7,970 nt of DNA from JAKFWI01 sp050246435. GTDB lineage: Bacteria; Pseudomonadota; Alphaproteobacteria; Caulobacterales; Aquidulcibacteraceae. The stretch lies in the NCBI GenBank assembly GCA_050246435.1, contig JBFWWB010000118.1, positions 1-7,970 of the forward strand, read 5' to 3'. The translations under genes were made by a program, and so were the position numbers. Under the pieces are notes generated by a model. The model was not told where the DNA came from. It searched no databases and saw only the letters and a list, made by a program, of their open reading frames with translations. Below, one piece after another: positions 1 through 5,152 of this stretch (positions within the stretch are counted from its first letter, which is position 1; every line of letters begins with the position of its first letter).

Positions 1-888
1 GTAATGCGCTTCCATCGAATGGGGCGTCTCGTCGTAGCCGCCCATCGCGTTGGGCAGGCCGGCGTTGGGATAGGCCGAGACCGGGCATTCCGCCACGCGC
101 GCGAGATCGGCGATGAAGGCGCGCATGTCGCCCGGCCCCAGCGCGCAATTGAGGCCGACAGCCCAGGGCTTGGCGTGGCGCACCGCGTTCCAGAACGCCT
201 CCACCGTCTGGCCGGAAAGTGTGCGGCCGGAGCGGTCGGTGATCGTCGCGGAAATCCAGATCGGCAGCGCCTCGCCGGTCTCGTCGAACGCCTCCCAGAT
301 GCCCCAGAGGGCGGCCTTGGTGTTGAGCGTGTCGGTGATCGTCTCGATCAGCAGCAGATCGCTGCCCCCGGCGATGAGCCCCAGGGCCTGCGCCTTGTAG
401 GCCTGCGCCATTGTATCGAAATCGCAATCGCGGAACGCCGGATCGGCCACCACTGGCGACATCGACAGCAGCTTCGTCGTCGGCCCCAGCGCGCCGGCCA
501 CAAGGCGCGGGCGCCCATCCGCCGCCTCGAAGCGATCGCAGGCGGCGCGCGCGATGCGGGCGCCTTCCTCGTTCAGATCGCGCACGATGGCTTGCAGTTC
601 GTATTCGGCCTGGCTGATCGTGGTGGCGCTGAACGTGTTCGTCTCAATGATGTCGACGCCGGCTTTCAGATAATCCTCGTGCACGCGCGCGATCACGTCC
701 GGCCTCGTGAGCGAGAGGACGTCGTTGTTGCCTTTCAGCAGCGCCTTGTGATCGGCGAACCGCTTGCCGCGATAATCCTCTTCCTTGAGGCCGAAGCCCT
801 GCAGATACGCGCCCATCGAGCCATCGAGCACCAGCACGCGGCGCTTCAGTTCTTCGTCCATGCGGGCGAGGCGTTCCGCGCGCGTCAT
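1..888 (-). CDS. metH: Cobalamin-dependent methionine synthase, homocysteine-binding N-terminal domain (partial)
   Basis: This domain activates homocysteine for methylation to methionine, using a methyl group passed from 5-methyl-THF through cobalamin; it is cytoplasmic. The first 296 codons are present and the frame stays open to the window edge. Seen in order: LDGSMGAYLQ near residues 20-29, RGKRFADH, KGNNDVLSLTRPDVI, then IIETNTFSATTISQAEYEL, all hallmarks of the homocysteine S-methyltransferase domain. GLNCALG places Cys248 where E. coli MetH has its first zinc ligand (Cys247). The CC pair giving the other two ligands should follow just past the edge. The start is fixed by AGGAGG at 896-901, seven bases upstream, and by a 4-base ATGA overlap with the metF stop. 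Some alphaproteobacteria carry MetH as two proteins, a short homocysteine-domain protein and a longer folate/B12/reactivation protein; the window cannot say which form this is. A stand-alone homocysteine methyltransferase is less likely given metF next door. Confidence 0.93.
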   Translation of the reverse strand, partial: MTRAERLARMDEELKRRVLVLDGSMGAYLQGFGLKEEDYRGKRFADHKALLKGNNDVLSLTRPDVIARVHEDYLKAGVDIIETNTFSATTISQAEYELQAIVRDLNEEGARIARAACDRFEAADGRPRLVAGALGPTTKLLSMSPVVADPAFRDCDFDTMAQAYKAQALGLIAGGSDLLLIETITDTLNTKAALWGIWEAFDETGEALPIWISATITDRSGRTLSGQTVEAFWNAVRHAKPWAVGLNCALGPGDMRAFIADLARVAECPVSAYPNAGLPNAMGGYDETPHSMEAHY

Positions 889-1802
889 TGCAGCGCCTCC
901 TGCGTCTTGACGCCCAGCAGCCGGCACAGCGCCAGGGTGAGATCGGCGCGGTTCAGTGTGTAGAAATGGAAATCCTCCACGCCTTCGGCCGCCAGCCGCG
1001 TGCACAATTCCGCCGCCACCGAAGCCGCCACCAAGCGGCGCGTATCAGGGTCGTCGTCCAGCCCCTCGAACAGATGCGCCAGCCAATCCGGCACGGAAGC
1101 GCCGCAGCCCGCCGCCATCTTCCGCAAGCCGGCGAAATTCGTCACCGGCATCACGCCCGGCAGCACCGGCGCGTTGACGCCCGCGGCGGCCAGCCGGTCG
1201 CGGAAGCGCAGGAAGGTGTCGGCGTCGAAGAAGAATTGCGAAATGCCCCGCGCCGCGCCCGCATCGAGCTTGCGCTTGAAATTGTCGATCTCGAACTCCC
1301 AGCTCGGACTTTCGGGATGCCGCTCAGGATGCACCGCGACGGAAATCTCGAAATCGCCGATGCGCTTGGCCCCCGCCACCAGATCGGCGGCGCGCGCATA
1401 GCCTTGCGCGTGGGGTTCATACGCGCCGCCCGCGCCCGCCGGGGGATCGCCGCGCAGGCACACGACGTGGCGCACGCCCGCCTCCCAATAATCGCGCAGC
1501 ACGCCGTCGATCTCCTCGCGTGAGGCGGCGACGCAGGTGAGGTGCGCGGCGGGCTTCAGGCCTGTTTCGTTGACGATGCGCGACACCGTGCGGTGCGTGC
1601 GGTCGCGCGTGGAGCCGCCCGCGCCATAGGTCACCGAAACGAAATTCGGCGCCAGCGGCTCAAGTTTGCGGATCGCCTCCCACAATTGCTGCTCCAGCTT
1701 TTCCGTTTTCGGCGGGAAGAATTCGAACGACACGCGGGGACCGCGCGCGCGGTCGGATGTGCGTGCGATCAGCCCGTCATGGTTCGCTGTGGCCGCGTTC
1801 AT
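885..1802 (-). CDS. metF: 5,10-methylenetetrahydrofolate reductase
   Basis: This FAD enzyme reduces 5,10-methylene-THF to 5-methyl-THF, the methyl donor for MetH. The product is 305 residues, normal for bacterial MetF. Seen in order: SFEFFPPKTEK with the likely catalytic Glu27, VTYGAGGSTRDRT near 57-69, HLTCV, LRGDPP with Asp119 (position of the flavin-tuning Asp120 in E. coli), HPE at 158-160, ISQFFFD at 187-193, PGVMPVTNFAGL near 215-226, and HFYTLNRADL near the end. An in-frame opening continues upstream to about 2015, but the family starts shortly before the FEFFPP motif. AAGGAG at 1811-1816 lies eight bases before the ATG at 1802, so that start is preferred. The ATG overlaps the stop of the upstream ArsR-methyltransferase gene as ATGA, and the metF stop overlaps the metH ATG in the same way. 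The gene is therefore the middle member of a tightly coupled three-gene operon. Confidence 0.97.
   Translation of the reverse strand: MNAATANHDGLIARTSDRARGPRVSFEFFPPKTEKLEQQLWEAIRKLEPLAPNFVSVTYGAGGSTRDRTHRTVSRIVNETGLKPAAHLTCVAASREEIDGVLRDYWEAGVRHVVCLRGDPPAGAGGAYEPHAQGYARAADLVAGAKRIGDFEISVAVHPERHPESPSWEFEIDNFKRKLDAGAARGISQFFFDADTFLRFRDRLAAAGVNAPVLPGVMPVTNFAGLRKMAAGCGASVPDWLAHLFEGLDDDPDTRRLVAASVAAELCTRLAAEGVEDFHFYTLNRADLTLALCRLLGVKTQEALQ
896..901 (-). promoter_or_regulatory. Ribosome binding site of metH
   Basis: The minus strand reads AGGAGG here, seven bases before the metH ATG at 888. It lies inside the 3' end of metF, so metH is translated from its own strong site while coupled to metF termination. 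It fixes the metH start. Confidence 0.8.
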
Positions 1803-2806
1803 GCGCGCTTCTCCTTCAGCTCGATCTTGTCGCCGGCCCAGATTTTCACGGTCAGCGCGTCCGCGCGCCCATCCTTGGAGGCGAGCGTGCGCACGCTGAG
1901 CGACGGCACGCCCGCCGCCGCGCACCAGCGCGCCATTTCCTCGTCGGAAAAACCGAGCCGGCGGTGGGCGTGGCTTTCGCGGAGGAATTCCAGCGTGTGC
2001 GGCGCGAAATCGCAAATCACCAGCCGCGCCCCCGGTTTCAAGAGCGCCGCCGCGTTCGCCACGGCGCGCCCGGCGTCGGGCAGGAAGTGCAGCACCTGAT
2101 GCACCGTCACCAGATCGGCCGAGCCGGGGGGAAAAGGCGGCGCATAAATATCGCCTTGGCGCACCCCGGCCTTGCCTGCCGGCAAATCGTCGAGCGCGGA
2201 GCGCGCCAGCGCGAGCATCTGGCGGTTGGTGTCGAAGCCGTCGGCGCGGCGGGCGCGGTCGGCGAACACCACCAGCATCCGCCCGGCCCCGGCGCCGACA
2301 TCGATCATCTGCTCGAACGGGCCCGGCCCCGCCGCCTCGCGGATCGCGGCCTCAATATCGGCTTCCGGCAAATGCAGCGCGCGCAGGCGGCCCCAATCGG
2401 CGGCGTTCTGGGCGAAGTAAGCCTGCGCCGCCTCGGCGCGCGCGCCGCGGATTTCGGCCAGGCGGCTGCGGTCACCCGCGAGGACTGCATCCTCCGGAGC
2501 CAGCGAGGCGATCAACCGGTCCACCAGCGCACGGGCGGGCGCGCCTTCATCGGGCAGCCTATAAAACACCCAAGCGCCTTCCGGCGCGCGCAAGGCCAAG
2601 CCAGCTTCGGTCAACACGCGCATATGCCGGCTCACCCGGGGTTGGCTCTGCCCAAGCGCTTGGGCTAACTCGCCCACGGCCAGCTCGCCTTGCGCCAGAA
2701 GCGCAAGCGCGCGCAGCCGAGAGGACTCGCCCGCCGCGCGCAATGCGCTTACGGCGTCCTCCAGGGAGCGCTTCGCGTCGCTCAGGCCATTTTGAGATAT
2801 AAACAT
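1799..2806 (-). CDS. ArsR-type winged-helix regulator fused to a SAM-dependent methyltransferase-like domain
   Basis: Probably a transcriptional regulator of the methionine cycle. Numbering is from the ATG at 2806 (335 residues). An ArsR-type winged helix spans about 15-90, with recognition-helix sequence SQPRVSRHMRVL near 54-65 and a wing containing WVFYRL. A class I methyltransferase fold follows: DVGAGAGR at 169-176, acidic Asp192 in GFDTN, QGDIY with Asp219, then HQVLHFLPD. The strongly conserved stretch CDFAPHTLEFLRESHAHRRLGF-like follows at about 265-286. There is no cysteine in the DNA-binding domain, so metal sensing of the ArsR type is unlikely. Proteobacterial ArsR-family regulators such as SahR control methionine-cycle genes in response to S-adenosylhomocysteine. 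Fusion to a SAM-fold domain and coupling to metF suggest that sort of role, but I infer this. The start is uncertain: ATG at 2848, 2821 and 2806 are in frame, none has a good ribosome site, and codons before about residue 7 are unusually AT-rich. A methyltransferase with real catalytic activity remains possible. Confidence 0.85.
   Translation of the reverse strand: MFISQNGLSDAKRSLEDAVSALRAAGESSRLRALALLAQGELAVGELAQALGQSQPRVSRHMRVLTEAGLALRAPEGAWVFYRLPDEGAPARALVDRLIASLAPEDAVLAGDRSRLAEIRGARAEAAQAYFAQNAADWGRLRALHLPEADIEAAIREAAGPGPFEQMIDVGAGAGRMLVVFADRARRADGFDTNRQMLALARSALDDLPAGKAGVRQGDIYAPPFPPGSADLVTVHQVLHFLPDAGRAVANAAALLKPGARLVICDFAPHTLEFLRESHAHRRLGFSDEEMARWCAAAGVPSLSVRTLASKDGRADALTVKIWAGDKIELKEKRA
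1811..1816 (-). promoter_or_regulatory. Ribosome binding site of metF
   Basis: AAGGAG on the minus strand, eight bases upstream of the ATG at 1802 and inside the last codons of the upstream regulator gene. It decides the metF start against the longer in-frame opening that continues to about 2015. Confidence 0.78.
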
Positions 2807-2816
2807 GTCTTTATAT
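2797..2816. promoter_or_regulatory. Candidate operator: inverted repeat ATATAAA-N6-TTTATAT
   Basis: A perfect 7-bp inverted repeat with a 6-bp spacer, in an AT-rich patch at the 5' end of the regulator gene. The layout (20 bp, dyad-symmetric) suits a dimeric winged-helix protein. It overlaps a possible promoter -10 element reading TATAAA on the minus strand (2815-2810) and contains the candidate ATG at 2806. The natural guess is autoregulation of the regulator-metF-metH unit. The symmetry is seen directly; the binding protein is inferred. Confidence 0.5.
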
Positions 2817-2821
2817 GACAT
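2805..2821. repeat. Second, interlocked inverted repeat ATGTC-N7-GACAT
   Basis: A perfect 5-bp inverted repeat around a 7-bp centre. It shares bases with the longer inverted repeat at 2797-2816: its left arm falls in that repeat's spacer and its centre is exactly that repeat's right arm. The two dyad centres lie about 6.5 bp apart. It may be half of a compound operator or coincidence in an AT-rich patch. Confidence 0.35.
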
Positions 2822-2850
2822 AGCTGGAAAGGTTGGTGAAGCCTTCATTA

Positions 2851-2878
2851 TTGAAAACCATACTTGCAGACCGATATC
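2851..2878 (+). promoter_or_regulatory. Possible promoter of mlaA-mlaC
   Basis: TTGAAA at 2851-2856 resembles a sigma-70 -35 element. GATATC at 2873-2878, 16 bases downstream, is a weak -10 match. Transcription would start about 15-20 bases before the mlaA ATG. It lies in the only AT-richer stretch ahead of mlaA. The matches are modest, so this is tentative. Confidence 0.3.
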
Positions 2879-2887
2879 CGCTCACGC

Positions 2888-2895
2888 GAGGGGAG
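2888..2895 (+). promoter_or_regulatory. Ribosome binding site of mlaA
   Basis: GAGGGGAG ends four bases before the ATG at 2900, with its GAGG core eight bases away. It decides the start against the TTG at 2864, which would only add a charged, non-signal extension. Confidence 0.7.
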
Positions 2896-2899
2896 ACTG

Positions 2900-3856
2900 A
2901 TGCGTTTGGACGCCGCCGCCGCGGTTCTCTCATTAGCCGGCGGGCTCGCTTTGGCCGGCGCAGCCGCCGCAGCGCCGCCTGCCACGTTGACCCTGGCCGT
3001 TTCGCGCTCGGGCGCGGCGCCGGCATCGCCCACGCAGGCCGCGGCCCCCGAAGCCGCGGGCGAAACCGCAGCGCCCGTCCCGGAAACGCCGGAGCCGGCT
3101 GCCGTCGCGCCGCAAGCGGGCGCCGAGACCACGCAAGCCGAGCCGCCCGCTGAAGCGCCGCCCCCCGCCCATGGCGGCGACCCGTGGGAAAGCTTCAACC
3201 GCAAGGTTTTCGCCTTCAACGAAGCGATTGACCGCGCCGTCGCCGAACCGATCGCCAAAGCCTATCGCAGCGTGACGCCGGGGCCGGTGCGTTCGGGCGT
3301 GCGCAATTGGGTTTCTAATCTCGGCGCGCCCGTGGTGCTCGCGAACGATTTGCTGCAAGGCCAGCCCAAGCGCGCCGGCGTCACGGCGCTGCGCTTCGGC
3401 GTCAATACTACAGTCGGCATCCTCGGCGTATTCGACGCCGCAGCCCCGATGGGACTGGAGCGCCATGTCGAGGATTTTGGCCAAACCACGGGCGTCTGGG
3501 GCGCAGCGCCCGGCCCTTATCTGATGCTGCCGCTGCTGGGCCCGTCCAATGTGCGCGACGCCTTTTCGCGCATCGTCGATATCGCCCTCGACCCGATCAC
3601 CTATGCGTCTTTCCCCGGCAGCCCCGCTGTGAAGGGCGCACGCGTTTCGCTCGATCTTGTGACCCAGCGCACAGATTCCATTGAGGCGGCGGAAGATTTG
3701 CGGCGCACATCCGATCCTTACGTCACCATGCGTACCGCTTATGCACAGGCGCGGCGCAGTGCGATACGCAACGGTCAAGAAAGCGTCGAAGACTTGCCCG
3801 ATTTCGTCGACACGCTACCTGATGGCGGAGAGTCGACGGAGAACCCTGTTCCATGA
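2900..3856 (+). CDS. mlaA: MlaA/VacJ family protein, outer-membrane phospholipid trafficking
   Basis: MlaA removes mislocalised phospholipids from the outer leaflet of the outer membrane and hands them to MlaC. The product is 318 residues. Residues 1 to about 25 form a hydrophobic Ala-rich signal-like stretch ending AAAAAPP. Residues about 26-92 are a low-complexity Ala/Pro/Glu/Thr linker. The MlaA domain starts at DPWESFNRKVFAFNEAID (94-111) and continues through VRNWVSNLGAPVVLANDLLQG, RFGVNTTVGILGVFD, ERHVEDFGQTTGVWG, GPYLMLPLLGPSNVRD and DPITY, all typical of the family. The usual family member is a lipoprotein with a lipobox Cys; here there is no Cys anywhere in the protein. It is therefore probably cleaved by signal peptidase I or stays anchored by its N-terminus. 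GAGGGGAG ahead of the ATG at 2900 fixes the start. The stop overlaps the mlaC ATG as ATGA, so the two partners are coupled. Confidence 0.92.
   Translation: MRLDAAAAVLSLAGGLALAGAAAAAPPATLTLAVSRSGAAPASPTQAAAPEAAGETAAPVPETPEPAAVAPQAGAETTQAEPPAEAPPPAHGGDPWESFNRKVFAFNEAIDRAVAEPIAKAYRSVTPGPVRSGVRNWVSNLGAPVVLANDLLQGQPKRAGVTALRFGVNTTVGILGVFDAAAPMGLERHVEDFGQTTGVWGAAPGPYLMLPLLGPSNVRDAFSRIVDIALDPITYASFPGSPAVKGARVSLDLVTQRTDSIEAAEDLRRTSDPYVTMRTAYAQARRSAIRNGQESVEDLPDFVDTLPDGGESTENPVP
3838..3842 (+). promoter_or_regulatory. Ribosome binding site of mlaC
   Basis: GGAGA lies ten bases before the ATG at 3853, inside the 3' end of mlaA. The spacing is slightly long but workable. The coupled ATGA junction probably also helps initiation. 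Confidence 0.5.
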
Positions 3857-4539
3857 CCCTGTTCGAGACGATGCGCCGGCGCGCCATTCTCGCCCTTGCG
3901 GCGGGTTTTGCGGCGTTCGCCTTCGCCGCGGGCCCCGCCGCGGCCAGCAAGACCACGGAGGATTACGTCCAGACGAACGCGCAAGCCGTGCTGACCTCGC
4001 TCGGCGCTGCGAAATCCTCCACTGAGCGCCGGGCGCAATTCTCAGCGCTCATGGATAAATTTTCAGACATGCGCCAAGTGGGCGAAACCGTGCTCGGCCG
4101 GTATGCGCGCCCGCTGCGCGCCGACCCCGCGCTCTATCAGCAATGGCAAGCGACGTTCCGAGAGTACGGTCTGGCCACCTACGAAGACAGCCTCGATAAA
4201 TATCGCGGGCGCGACATCAAGGTGCTGAGCAGCGTCGACCTCACGAAGAACGGACACAATTACTCAATCGTGCGCTCGCAGATTTCGCAGAAGAACGGTC
4301 AGCCGCTCCGCGTCGACTGGACGCTTCTGCAAATGCCGGACGGCTGGAAGGTCGTCGACGTCGCGCTCAAGTTCGACGAAAGCTCGCTTTCGCTCGTCGT
4401 TCAGCAGCAGGGCGACTTCCTCGCCAAGCTCGACAAGAACGGCGGCGATATCCGCAAGCTCATCGATTACGTGAAGGCCGACACCGATCGCATGCGCCGC
4501 AACATTGAGGCGCGCAACGGCGGCGCCAAGCCGGGTTAA
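3853..4539 (+). CDS. mlaC: Periplasmic phospholipid-binding protein, MlaC/Ttg2D family
   Basis: MlaC shuttles phospholipids across the periplasm between the outer-membrane MlaA complex and the inner-membrane MlaFEDB transporter. The product is 228 residues, near family size. Residues 1-31 are a classic Sec signal: basic MRRR, a hydrophobic Ala/Phe core, and PAAAS as the likely cleavage site. The mature part shows the family pattern: FSDMRQVGETVLGRYARPL near 70-88, an ordered run around YQQWQATFREYGLATYEDSLDKY, then RVDWTLLQMPDGWKVVDV and DESSLSLVVQQQGDF. The mature protein has no Cys. Translation is coupled to mlaA through ATGA. No mlaD, mlaE, mlaF or mlaB gene is in the window, so the transporter must lie elsewhere or be absent. 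The hopanoid-associated HpnM proteins belong to the same Pfam family; without other hpn genes nearby I prefer MlaC. Confidence 0.88.
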   Translation: MTLFETMRRRAILALAAGFAAFAFAAGPAAASKTTEDYVQTNAQAVLTSLGAAKSSTERRAQFSALMDKFSDMRQVGETVLGRYARPLRADPALYQQWQATFREYGLATYEDSLDKYRGRDIKVLSSVDLTKNGHNYSIVRSQISQKNGQPLRVDWTLLQMPDGWKVVDVALKFDESSLSLVVQQQGDFLAKLDKNGGDIRKLIDYVKADTDRMRRNIEARNGGAKPG

Positions 4540-4543
4540 GCCT

Positions 4544-5152
4544 TCACGATCCCTGCATCGCCTTCAACACGAGCTCCTTCGGCGCGCCGGCCGTCCAGTC
4601 GGCGCCGCCGGAGACGCGGGCGAGTTCGCGGCCTTGCTTGTCGTAGATGATGGTGACGGGAAAGCCTGGGGCCTGCGCATCGAAGGCGATGGCGTAGGTC
4701 GGCTCGTTGTAGAAAGCGAGCTTGCCGCCGCTCAATTGCGCCAGCGTTTTACTCGCGGCTTCAGGCTCCTTGTCGACGCTGATCGCCAGCACCTCGCCGC
4801 CCTTCGCGCGCAACTCATCGGCCAGTGCGGCCAAGGTCGGCATTTCATGAACGCACGGCGCGCACCATGTCGCCCAAAGGTTCACCACCACCACTTTGCC
4901 GCGCCAATCCGCCAGGGTGCGCTTGGCGCCGGTGGCGTCGAGGAAAGCGGTCGCCGGCTGGGGCGGGGGATTGGCCAGCCGCTCGATCGTGTAGGTTTCG
5001 CCGCGCTGCGCGCTCGCGGCCGGCTTTGAATCCAGCCGCAAAACCACGTAGACGATCAGCGCCGCCCCGATGAGGGCGCCCGCCGCCAGCAGCCACGGCC
5101 ATTTCGCCTTGGGCGGCTGCGGCGTTTGTCGCTCGGTTGTCTGCTCGCTCAT
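4544..5152 (-). CDS. Membrane-anchored TlpA-family thiol-disulfide oxidoreductase
   Basis: A thioredoxin-fold protein facing the periplasm, expected to reduce disulfides in client proteins; TlpA, ResA and CcmG relatives serve cytochrome c or cytochrome oxidase assembly. The product is 202 residues. Residues 18-38 (from WPWLLAAGALIGA) form one N-terminal membrane anchor after a short polar tail. The thioredoxin domain follows a linker: GKVVVVNLWATWCAPC carries the redox pair Cys97 and Cys100, followed by HEMPTL as in TlpA proteins. GFPVT has the expected cis-Pro165. The WCAPC active site is closer to TlpA than to CcmG (WCPTC). The ATG at 5152 is preferred over an in-frame TTG at 5170, although neither has a clear ribosome site. 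It is convergent with mlaC (4-bp gap, no visible terminator) and divergent from argH. The client is not shown by this context. Confidence 0.9.
   Translation of the reverse strand: MSEQTTERQTPQPPKAKWPWLLAAGALIGAALIVYVVLRLDSKPAASAQRGETYTIERLANPPPQPATAFLDATGAKRTLADWRGKVVVVNLWATWCAPCVHEMPTLAALADELRAKGGEVLAISVDKEPEAASKTLAQLSGGKLAFYNEPTYAIAFDAQAPGFPVTIIYDKQGRELARVSGGADWTAGAPKELVLKAMQGS

Noticed and set aside
4..963. Long plus-strand open frame opposite metH
   Set aside because: Arg/His/Ala-rich translation with no family resemblance. It is a shadow of metH and the end of metF in high-GC DNA.
1803..2015. Longer metF start upstream of 1802
   Set aside because: This stretch lies inside the upstream regulator gene and reads as Arg/Pro-rich. 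The ATG at 1802 has AAGGAG and an ATGA junction.
1757..2668. 303-codon plus-strand frame opposite the regulator and the start of metF
   Set aside because: Low-complexity Arg/Ala/His product, no ribosome site, fully antisense to a gene with clear domain motifs.
2864..2899. TTG start for mlaA at 2864
   Set aside because: It adds a charged 12-residue extension ahead of the signal sequence, whereas the ATG at 2900 has a strong ribosome site.
2822..2899. SAM/SAH riboswitch ahead of the methionine genes
   Set aside because: The divergent region is short, and I could not trace a convincing riboswitch fold. The dyads fit a protein operator better.
2933..3778. 281-codon minus-strand frame opposite mlaA
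   Set aside because: Arg/Gly-rich shadow of mlaA; the opposing frame carries unmistakable MlaA motifs.
5070..5150. Upstream in-frame extension of argH
   Set aside because: It would run deep into the divergent tlpA-like gene and adds a Cys-rich stretch not expected in ArgH.
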